This document shows positions 7,029-12,421 of a stretch of 13,224 bases of DNA, one piece after another. Source of the stretch: Palsa-872 sp036495195. Lineage in GTDB: Bacteria > Chloroflexota > Dormibacteria > Dormibacterales > Dormibacteraceae. Under the pieces are notes generated by a model. The model saw nothing but the letters and a program-made list of their open reading frames with translations. It was not told the origin of the DNA and did not search any database. Location of the stretch: assembly GCA_036495195.1 (NCBI GenBank), contig DASXNH010000079.1, positions 1-13,224 on the forward strand, read 5' to 3'. Both the position numbers and the translations under genes were made by a program. How positions within the stretch are numbered: the stretch's first letter is position 1; each line of letters opens with the position of its first letter.

Positions 7029-7064
7029 ATGCGAGGGAACCGCTGGTTCCCTTCCATCCCTTGA
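7029..7064 (+). CDS. Possible 11-residue leader peptide upstream of the amidohydrolase
   Basis: ATG at 7029 opens a short frame encoding MRGNRWFPSIP. It has a GGAAGG ribosome-binding site at ideal spacing, and its TGA (7062-7064) overlaps the TTG (7061-7063) that best starts the amidohydrolase. A perfect hairpin lies inside the mini-ORF. There is no Shine-Dalgarno in front of the TTG, so ribosomes finishing this peptide could supply initiation there. The peptide has no run of a single amino acid, so classical amino-acid attenuation is not indicated. The alternative is chance, or a frameshift separating a genuine N-terminus from the enzyme. Confidence 0.4.
   Translation: MRGNRWFPSIP
7034..7052 (+). 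promoter_or_regulatory. Hairpin inside the leader ORF
   Basis: AGGGAACC (7034-7041) pairs perfectly with GGTTCCCT (7045-7052) around a GCT triloop. It ends 8 bases before the TTG start at 7061 and would be melted by a ribosome translating the leader peptide. It has no T-tract, so it is more likely a translational element than a terminator. Confidence 0.4.
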
Positions 7065-8434
7065 CTGAAATCGTCATCGCCGGGGGAACGGTCTACACCC
7101 CTGACGGTCCCCGGCAGGTCGATGTTCATGTCTCCGACGGCGTCATCAGTGCCCTGGAGGAGCATCACACCCGGCATCCCGCGGACGCGCGCGTCGTCGA
7201 CGCGGGCGGGATGTACGTGCTGCCCGGGGCCATCGACGTTCACGTTCACGGTCGCGATCCCGGTTTTCCCGAGAAGGAGAACTTCGGCACCCTGACGCTG
7301 GCGGCCGCCGCGGGCGGGGTGACCACCGTGATCGACATGCCCAACACCATTCCGGGCGTCGACTCGGATGGCGTGCTCGAAGCCAAAGCGGCGCTCGCGC
7401 ACAGCAAGGCGCGCGTCGACTTCGGCTTGTGGGGTTTGATCCGCTCGAGCTCGACGCCGGACCAGCTGGAAGGCCTCGCGCGGTCTGGCGCCATCGGCTT
7501 CAAGGCGTATCTCGGCTATGCCTTCAGCCTCAGCCGCAAGCAGGTCCTGCAGGTCCTGGAGTCAGACGATCACGACCTGGAGGCGCCGCCTGATTACGGC
7601 ACCCTGCTGCGGCTCGCACCGGTGGTCGCGGCCATTGGCCTGCCGCTGGTGATCCACGCCGAGGATCCGGGCATTCTCGCCGCTTTCAGGCGGCCGCTCG
7701 AGTCATATGCCGACGTGCTCGCCTCCCGACCGCCCGAGGCCGAGGCGGTTGCCATCGCCGCCGCGGCGGCGATCACCGGCTCGTTCGGAGTGCGCCTGCA
7801 CATCGCGCACCTGTCCAGCGCGCTCGGCCTGAGGGCAGCCGAGACGGCGATAAGCGACGGGTCGCGACTGAGCCTGGAGACATGTCCCCAGTACCTGTGG
7901 CGGTCAGATGCGGATTTCGGGAAGCTCGGGACACAGATGAAGGTGTACCCGCCGATCCGCACCGCGGTCGATCGACAGGCGCTGGTCGATGGTCTGGAGC
8001 GCGGGGTCATCGGCATGGTCGCGACGGACCACGCTCCGCACACGGACGCGGATAAGGTCGGGAGTCTGGAAGGGGCGGCCGCCGGCAGCCCGGGGGTTCA
8101 GACCCTGTACCTGAGCTGCCTGGAGCTCGCCAAGCGTTTGGGGGATGTGTGGAAGGCGCCGAAGTGGGTGGGTGAGGCGCCGGCGGCGCTCATCGGTCTG
8201 CAGGAGAGCAAGGGCCGGATCGCTCCCGGTTTTGATGCCGACCTGGCGATCGTCGACCCGCGGCGGGGCACGGTTTTCCGGTCGGCGACGATGCGATCAA
8301 GGCAAAAGCACGGAGTGATGGAGGGCCTGGAGTCGAGCTTCTCGATCGTCGAGGTTTACGTGCGCGGCCGGCTGGTGGTCAAGAGGGGCCGCGTGGTCGG
8401 AGAGCCCATTGGCCGGATGGTCAAACCGTCCTGA
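7061..8434 (+). CDS. Dihydroorotase/allantoinase-family cyclic amidohydrolase (PyrC- or AllB-like)
   Basis: This 457-residue cytosolic metal-dependent amidohydrolase carries the full binuclear site: HVH (61-63), a carboxylated-Lys candidate K148 in GFKAYLG, H199 in VIHAED, H250 in HIAHLSS and D323 in TDHAPH. HxHxRDPG, the DMPNT segment (92-96) and ETCPQYL also fit. The DPGFPEKENF stretch is closer to class I dihydroorotase (EPGxxxKE) than to the EPGRxHWEG of AllB/PucH allantoinases, and the neighbour is pyrE. Dihydroorotase, making dihydroorotate from carbamoyl-aspartate, is therefore the better guess. The VDFGLWG segment leaves allantoinase possible. TTG at 7061 gives the usual N-terminus (TEIVIAGGTVYT). 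The frame runs open to GTG 6959, but that part is not family-like and covers the leader hairpin. The convergent MBL gene ends 10 bases away. Confidence 0.85.
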   Translation: MTEIVIAGGTVYTPDGPRQVDVHVSDGVISALEEHHTRHPADARVVDAGGMYVLPGAIDVHVHGRDPGFPEKENFGTLTLAAAAGGVTTVIDMPNTIPGVDSDGVLEAKAALAHSKARVDFGLWGLIRSSSTPDQLEGLARSGAIGFKAYLGYAFSLSRKQVLQVLESDDHDLEAPPDYGTLLRLAPVVAAIGLPLVIHAEDPGILAAFRRPLESYADVLASRPPEAEAVAIAAAAAITGSFGVRLHIAHLSSALGLRAAETAISDGSRLSLETCPQYLWRSDADFGKLGTQMKVYPPIRTAVDRQALVDGLERGVIGMVATDHAPHTDADKVGSLEGAAAGSPGVQTLYLSCLELAKRLGDVWKAPKWVGEAPAALIGLQESKGRIAPGFDADLAIVDPRRGTVFRSATMRSRQKHGVMEGLESSFSIVEVYVRGRLVVKRGRVVGEPIGRMVKPS

Positions 8435-8444
8435 GGGACTCCCG

Positions 8445-9029
8445 CTAGGCCCTGGCGCCGGCTCCTCTGAAGATCGGGTTTTGCGCCAGCTCGCGCTCCA
8501 GGCTGGTCGCCGGCCCATGTCCCGGGTACAGCGCCGTCGCCGGCGGGAGGCGCAGCAGCTTGGTGCCAATGCTCATCATCTGCCGGCGCAGGTCGGTCTC
8601 TGGCGTCTGCTTGCCGATTCCACCGGCGAGGATCGTGTCTCCCACGAACGCATGGTTGGCGACGACATAGCAGACGCTGCCCGGTGTGTGGCCAGGGGTG
8701 TGCATGACCGAGAGCTTGAACTCCCCGAACTCGAGCTCGTCCCCATCGAACAGGTACTTGTCTGCCGACCGTAGGAACTGCTTGGCGTCGGCGGAATGAA
8801 TCGCGGTCAGGCCGCCCGTGATCTCCTTCAAGTCGTCTTTGCCGGCGACGTGGCCGGGATGGCAATGGGTGGAGACGATGAAGCGAACCTTCAACCCGTT
8901 GACCTGGTCGACGAGCTTGTCCACCGGCAGCCCGGGGTCGATGACGATCGCCTCTTTGGTCGTCGAGTCGGCCACCACGTAAGCATTGACCTCGCGGTCG
9001 AGCCTGACCTTGACGATACCCAGCTTCAT
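8445..9029 (-). CDS. MBL-fold metallo-hydrolase, glyoxalase II-like, with altered metal motif
   Basis: This 194-residue metallo-beta-lactamase-fold protein is compact like the YcbL/glyoxalase II-like group. It shows the metal His residues H55, H57 and H60, then H114 (in HTPGHTPGS), D131 (in VGDTI) and H171 (in YPGHGP). The usual HxHxDH reads HCHPGH: the Asp that binds the second metal is Gly59 (codon GGC). This may reduce it to one metal or alter activity. The substrate is unknown; thioesters or lactones are typical for the fold. ATG at 9029 has TAGATT 9 bases upstream, which fits leaderless transcription. It converges with the amidohydrolase with a 10-base gap and no visible terminator. Confidence 0.85.
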   Translation of the reverse strand: MKLGIVKVRLDREVNAYVVADSTTKEAIVIDPGLPVDKLVDQVNGLKVRFIVSTHCHPGHVAGKDDLKEITGGLTAIHSADAKQFLRSADKYLFDGDELEFGEFKLSVMHTPGHTPGSVCYVVANHAFVGDTILAGGIGKQTPETDLRRQMMSIGTKLLRLPPATALYPGHGPATSLERELAQNPIFRGAGARA

Positions 9030-9038
9030 ATAAGGAGA

Positions 9039-9044
9039 AATCTA
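9039..9044 (-). promoter_or_regulatory. Candidate -10 element TAGATT of the MBL-fold gene
   Basis: TAGATT on the - strand ends 9 bases from the ATG at 9029. It is identical to the pyrE hexamer. There is no -35 match, and little space for any leader. Confidence 0.45.
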
Positions 9045-9074
9045 CGACTTCGCGGGAGCGATCAGTATTTGTGC

Positions 9075-9176
9075 GTGGACCAGCGGGTGGCGGTAGTCGT
9101 CTTCGGGAGCGCGCTGCTCGTCATCTGCCTGTTCTGGACATATGGATATATAAGGCGCCGGGCCCGGAGGCACTAG
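9075..9176 (+). CDS. Possible 33-residue single-pass membrane protein
   Basis: GTG at 9075 opens a 33-residue frame. It has a short N-terminus (MDQR), about 21 hydrophobic residues (VAVVVFGSALLVICLFWTYG) and a basic tail (YIRRRARRH). That is the shape of a small membrane protein with its C-terminus in the cytosol. It fills most of the gap between the MBL gene and the unknown gene after parA. No good Shine-Dalgarno or TANNNT element precedes it (the nearest is TATTTG at 9066-9071), and the frame is open further upstream across the antisense of the MBL gene. I do not recognise a family. It could be chance. Confidence 0.35.
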   Translation: MDQRVAVVVFGSALLVICLFWTYGYIRRRARRH

Positions 9177-9193
9177 CGGGGGCGGCGGGGCTG

Positions 9194-9487
9194 CTACTGG
9201 GCCGCCTCTCCTTGGACCTTGATTCGCAGCGCGTCCAGATAGTCGAACTTGTCCAGCGCGGGCTTGGCTCGCGCCCGGTCCGGATATTTCGCCGTCTGGA
9301 TGGCCTCGACCAGGAGGTCGATCTCCTCCTCGGTGAACTGGAGTGTCCTGTAGACGACCTCCTTCACCTTCGCGGGGCGATCGACAGCCTCCCTGATGAC
9401 GTCGTCCGTGTCGCTGACGACCTGAGGACGGGTTGGCCGGAATAGCTCCTCGGAGCCTGCGAGCGATACGCGCTTGAAGGTGGTCAC
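9194..9487 (-). CDS. Small unknown protein coupled to ParA
   Basis: This 97-residue soluble, mostly helical protein has no family I recognise. It carries a mixed charged stretch (FTEEEIDLLVEAIQTAKY, about 51-68) and DKFDYLDALRIKV near the end. There is no ParB-like helix-turn-helix, membrane segment or cysteine motif. Its GTG start (9487) overlaps the parA stop in GTGA (9484-9487), so it is translated after and probably with ParA. Many ParA-type ATPases work with a small partner that stimulates ATP hydrolysis and links to the cargo. This protein is a candidate for that role, purely from position. Confidence 0.75.
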   Translation of the reverse strand: MTTFKRVSLAGSEELFRPTRPQVVSDTDDVIREAVDRPAKVKEVVYRTLQFTEEEIDLLVEAIQTAKYPDRARAKPALDKFDYLDALRIKVQGEAAQ

Positions 9488-10251
9488 AACCTGTGATTCT
9501 CCAACACTTTGGCGGCGAGCGCACGGTACGACCTCGCGCCATCCGAGTCTTTGGCGTACTGCAATATCGATTGGCCCGCGAGGGGAGTCTCGGCAAAGCG
9601 AATCGAATCCGTGATGCCGAAGTCGTAAACCTTGTCGCCGTACTTCTCTCTGACCGCCGCAAGCACCTCCTGCGAGTGCAGGGCGCGCTGCTTGTAGAGG
9701 GTGGGAAGGATGCCGGTGAGCTCGAGCCGCGGGTTCAGCCTTCGCTTGACGCGCTCCATCGTGATGAGCAGCTCCTGCATGCCCTTCAGGGCGAGGAACT
9801 CCGCCTGCAGTGGAACCAGGACCTCATCGGCAGCGACCAGCGCGTTGATCACGATCAGGTCGAGCGAGGGCGGGCAGTCGATGATGATGAAGTCGTATCG
9901 CTTCTGCGCCGCCTCGAGCTTGTCGCGGAGGATGCTTTCGCGGCCGATCTCGTTGATCAGCTGGTTCTCGGCGCCGGCCAGCTCGACATCGGCGGGGATG
10001 TAGTGGACGCCCATCTGGGGAGCTTCCTGCACGACGTCGGTGACAGTGGCCGCGGGATCGACGAGAAGGTCGTAAATGGTCTTCTCGATGTTGCTCGGGG
10101 GCTTCATATAGAGGGTGAGGTGCCCCTGCGCATCGAGATCGATGAGCAATATCCGCTGCCCCAACTCCGCCAGGGCGGCGCCGAGGTTGACGGCGGTGGT
10201 GGTCTTGCCCACCCCCCCTTTTTGCATCGCGACGGCGATCGTTCGGGCCAA
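9484..10251 (-). CDS. parA: ParA/Soj-family partitioning ATPase
   Basis: This 255-residue ParA-type ATPase has the deviant Walker A KGGVGKTT (11-18) with its signature Lys11, followed by LLIDLDAQGHLT, FIIIDCPPSLD and the usual C-terminal segment (SILQYAKDSDGARSYRALA). Soj-like proteins bind DNA non-specifically as ATP dimers and position chromosomes, plasmids or other cargo. No parB or parS is seen here; a small unknown gene is coupled downstream by GTGA. TTG at 10251 gives the family N-terminus MARTIAVAMQ, and TAGACT lies 10 bases upstream. The frame stays open upstream to 10452, but that part is low-complexity and covers the promoter. Codons for Walker A contain A5 followed by G7. Confidence 0.9.
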   Translation of the reverse strand: MARTIAVAMQKGGVGKTTTAVNLGAALAELGQRILLIDLDAQGHLTLYMKPPSNIEKTIYDLLVDPAATVTDVVQEAPQMGVHYIPADVELAGAENQLINEIGRESILRDKLEAAQKRYDFIIIDCPPSLDLIVINALVAADEVLVPLQAEFLALKGMQELLITMERVKRRLNPRLELTGILPTLYKQRALHSQEVLAAVREKYGDKVYDFGITDSIRFAETPLAGQSILQYAKDSDGARSYRALAAKVLENHRL

Positions 10252-10261
10252 GAGTGATGCG

Positions 10262-10267
10262 AGTCTA
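10262..10267 (-). promoter_or_regulatory. Candidate -10 element TAGACT of parA
   Basis: TAGACT on the - strand sits 10 bases from the TTG at 10251 and supports that start over the longer frame. The hexamer is the same as that before the atypical SDR gene, and both are preceded by T. Confidence 0.45.
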
Positions 10268-10329
10268 ACTGAAGGGGGCCGCCATCGCCTTGAGGACGCC
10301 AAAATGGGGGCAGCCGGAGGCCGTGCTTC

Positions 10330-10335
10330 TACAAT
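10330..10335 (+). promoter_or_regulatory. Candidate -10 element TACAAT before the CvpA-family gene
   Basis: TACAAT differs from the TATAAT consensus at one base. Transcription would begin near 10342-10344, where a GTG opens a 20-codon frame; the CvpA-like GTG lies 59 bases further on. No -35 match is seen. The divergent parA element is about 60 bases away. Confidence 0.5.
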
Positions 10336-10343
10336 GGCACGCG

Positions 10344-10406
10344 GTGTACGGGACCCTCCGGATCGTAACGATGGCTGGCCGGTTTGCGTTCGCGGTGACG
10401 TTGTGA
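10344..10406 (+). CDS. Possible 20-residue leaderless leader ORF before cvpA
   Basis: GTG at 10344 lies 8 bases after TACAAT, the leaderless distance used elsewhere in the window. It opens a 20-codon frame (MYGTLRIVTMAGRFAFAVTL) whose TGA (10404-10406) overlaps the GTG start (10403-10405) of the CvpA-like protein. An internal ATG at 10371 in the same frame would give 11 residues. Coupled translation would explain why the CvpA start lacks a Shine-Dalgarno. A frame this short can arise by chance. Confidence 0.3.
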   Translation: MYGTLRIVTMAGRFAFAVTL

Positions 10407-11182
10407 TACTCGACGTCGTCATCCTATTTCTTTTAGTGGTCGCTCTGGTCATCGGCTACCAGCGAGGAGTGATCCAGCCGCTGATGGCGGAGATCTTCTT
10501 CTTCGGAACGCTCCTGGTCGTTTTTCGCTTCCACGACCAGTACACGAGCCAGATGGAGAAGATCGCCCACCTGACCCCGGTGCTCAGCATCTTCCTCGCG
10601 ATCATCCTGGCCATCGTGATGGGCGCCATCGGCGGCGCTATCGGCGGCGCCTTTCACCGCCTGGAGTCGATCCGGGGCATCGACGGCCTGCTCGGCATCT
10701 TCGTCCACGTCGCCGTGACGCTGGTGGTCGTGTACCTGGCCATCTCCGCGCTGGTCGTCCTCGACAACGCTTTCGAGCCCACGATCCGAAGCGCGAGTCT
10801 CACGGTGGCGCAGGTCAACAAGCTCGAGTCGTGGGTGGAATCCAATCCAATCACGGCCGCGATGGTTTCCAAGCAGGACCTGGCAGCACTGAAGAACGCC
10901 TCCGGCGGAGCCGCCGGCGCCAAGCTGGACAACGTGCCGGGCATACACCAGCTGCAGCAGATCTACACCACCTTCCTGCAGCCGCAGCTGCACAGCTCCC
11001 GGAGCGTGCCGATTCTTCTGAGCATCGGCAGCCGCCTGCCTTTCATCGGCCACGTCGGTCCCTCCGACCTGCACCCGGCACCGACCCCGCTACCCTCACC
11101 GACCCCAAGTCCGACGACTACGCCGAAGCATTCGCCCTCGCCGAAAACCACGCCGAAGCCGACTCCGAAGAAGTCGCCTTGA
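10403..11182 (+). CDS. CvpA-family membrane protein with Pro/Thr-rich tail
   Basis: This 259-residue integral membrane protein has four predicted hydrophobic segments (about 2-19, 25-41, 58-82 and 97-120). The opening MILDVVILFLLVVALVIGYQ then RG is typical of CvpA-family proteins. A soluble region follows (about 130-220), then a low-complexity tail rich in Pro, Thr, Ser and Lys (225-259). CvpA was named for colicin V production; its general role is unresolved. GTG at 10403 gives the family N-terminus. An ATG at 10334 is in frame but lies inside the TACAAT element and adds a non-family extension. The acyl-CoA dehydrogenase gene starts 10 bases after the stop. Confidence 0.8.
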   Translation: MILDVVILFLLVVALVIGYQRGVIQPLMAEIFFFGTLLVVFRFHDQYTSQMEKIAHLTPVLSIFLAIILAIVMGAIGGAIGGAFHRLESIRGIDGLLGIFVHVAVTLVVVYLAISALVVLDNAFEPTIRSASLTVAQVNKLESWVESNPITAAMVSKQDLAALKNASGGAAGAKLDNVPGIHQLQQIYTTFLQPQLHSSRSVPILLSIGSRLPFIGHVGPSDLHPAPTPLPSPTPSPTTTPKHSPSPKTTPKPTPKKSP

Positions 11183-11188
11183 GGAGGT
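11181..11188 (+). promoter_or_regulatory. Strong Shine-Dalgarno GAGGAGGT of the acyl-CoA dehydrogenase
   Basis: GAGGAGGT ends 4 bases before the ATG at 11193 and overlaps the stop codon of the CvpA-like gene. It is the best ribosome-binding site in the window, consistent with an internal operon gene rather than a leaderless one. Confidence 0.8.
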
Positions 11189-11192
11189 AGGC

Positions 11193-12392
11193 ATGCTGGA
11201 CTTGGCGCTGACCTCGGATCAGGAGCAGCTGGTGGACACAGTGCGCGACTTCTGCGCGCGCGAATTCGCACCGACGATCGCGGCGAATGACAGGGCCGGC
11301 CACCACGATCCGGAGATCTTCGCCAAGCTCGCATCGATCGGGCTGCCCGGCGTTTGCTTCCCGCAGCGCTACGGAGGCCACGGCCTCGACTACCTTTCGC
11401 TCGGCCTCGTCTGCGAGGAGCTCGAGTACGTGGACACCGTCTACCGCACTGTGCTGTCGGTCCACATCGGCCTGGTGGGGATGGGCCTTTACACCTGGGG
11501 CACTGAAGACCAGAAACAGAGATGGCTCGCGCCCATGGCCCGCGGCGAGAAGCTTGCCTGCTATGGGCTGACCGAGCCCGACGCCGGCTCCGACGTCGCG
11601 TCGATGCAGTCGACGGCGCGTCGCAATGGCGACAACTACATCCTCAATGGACAGAAAATCTGGGTATCGGACGCGGATACGGCGGATTTCCTCCTGGTCT
11701 TCGCGAAGACCGATCCGAAAGCGGGTAGCAAGGGCGTTTCCGCATTCATGCTCGACCGGGTTGCTTGTGGCAAGGCGCTGCGCACCGAGCCGATCGAGGG
11801 CCGGCTAGGCATCCGTGCCGGCGATGTCGGATCCATCTTTCTGTCCGATGTCGAGGTGTCGGAAGCGGATCGAATCGGAGACGAAGGCGATGGCTTCAAG
11901 ATCGCTATGAGCTGCCTTGACAACGGCCGGTACACGGTGGCCGCCGGTGCGACCGGCACTGTACGCGCAAGCCTCGACGCGTCGGTCAAATACGCTCGAG
12001 AGCGGAAGACCTTCGGCCAGGAGATCGGCCGGTACCAGCTCGTCCAGCAGATGATCGCCCATATGTCACGCGATTACGAGATCTGCCGGCTTCTGTATTT
12101 CAAGGTCGCGTGGATGAAGAACAAGGGCCTGCGCCACACACGCAACGTGTCGATGGCCAAGCAGTACGCGACCGATGCGGCATTCAAAGCCGCCGACGAC
12201 GCGGTTGAGGTGCATGGCGCATACGGCTACTCCGCCGAGTACCCCGTCGAGCGTTTCCTGCGCAACGCGCGAGCACCGATCATCTACGAAGGCACCCGTG
12301 AGGTGCATACGATCCTCCAGGGCGAATATGCACTTGGTTATCGCGAGGACCGGCCGGTCAAGAAGTCACTCCCGCCCTACGAGCCAGATTGA
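11193..12392 (+). CDS. Acyl-CoA dehydrogenase
   Basis: This 399-residue flavoenzyme oxidises an acyl-CoA to the 2,3-enoyl-CoA and passes electrons to an ETF. Length and domain order (N-terminal helical, middle beta, C-terminal helical) are normal. The flavin/substrate signature CYGLTEPDAGSD is at 123-134, NGQKIWVSDA follows, and RKTFGQEIGRYQLVQQ lies in the C-terminal domain. The likely catalytic base is Glu366 in YEGT (365-368). EVHGAYGYSAEYPVERFLRN matches the conserved FAD-contact region. Chain-length specificity cannot be read from sequence. It is probably co-transcribed with the CvpA-like gene (10-base gap) and leads into an MFS gene, whose frame could start on its own stop codon. Confidence 0.93.
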   Translation: MLDLALTSDQEQLVDTVRDFCAREFAPTIAANDRAGHHDPEIFAKLASIGLPGVCFPQRYGGHGLDYLSLGLVCEELEYVDTVYRTVLSVHIGLVGMGLYTWGTEDQKQRWLAPMARGEKLACYGLTEPDAGSDVASMQSTARRNGDNYILNGQKIWVSDADTADFLLVFAKTDPKAGSKGVSAFMLDRVACGKALRTEPIEGRLGIRAGDVGSIFLSDVEVSEADRIGDEGDGFKIAMSCLDNGRYTVAAGATGTVRASLDASVKYARERKTFGQEIGRYQLVQQMIAHMSRDYEICRLLYFKVAWMKNKGLRHTRNVSMAKQYATDAAFKAADDAVEVHGAYGYSAEYPVERFLRNARAPIIYEGTREVHTILQGEYALGYREDRPVKKSLPPYEPD

Positions 12393-12409
12393 TCCGTATC
12401 GCGGCCGCT

Positions 12410-12414
12410 GAGGG
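12410..12414 (+). promoter_or_regulatory. Shine-Dalgarno GAGGG favouring the MFS start at 12422
   Basis: GAGGG lies 7 bases before the GTG at 12422 and 4 before an adjacent GTG at 12419. It decides weakly for these starts over the TTG at 12389, which overlaps the upstream stop in TTGA. Confidence 0.4.
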
Positions 12415-12421
12415 TGGTGTG

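Noticed and set aside
6959..7060. Longer amidohydrolase reading frame from GTG 6959
   Set aside because: These 34 residues do not resemble the family N-terminus and run through the leader ORF and its hairpin. No ribosome-binding site precedes GTG 6959.
6911..7060. Known riboswitch, T-box or PyrR-binding leader before the amidohydrolase
   Set aside because: I looked for cobalamin, TPP, T-box and PyrR-type consensus elements by eye and found none. Only the two simple hairpins and the mini-ORF are supported.
10334..10402. ATG 10334 as the CvpA start
   Set aside because: It lies inside TACAAT and adds a charged, non-family N-terminus. GTG 10403 opens directly into the first membrane helix.
10252..10452. 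N-terminal extension of parA upstream of TTG 10251
   Set aside because: The extra 67 residues are Arg/Thr/Ser/Pro-rich and not ParA-like. They cover a good -10 element and overlap the divergent leader and start.
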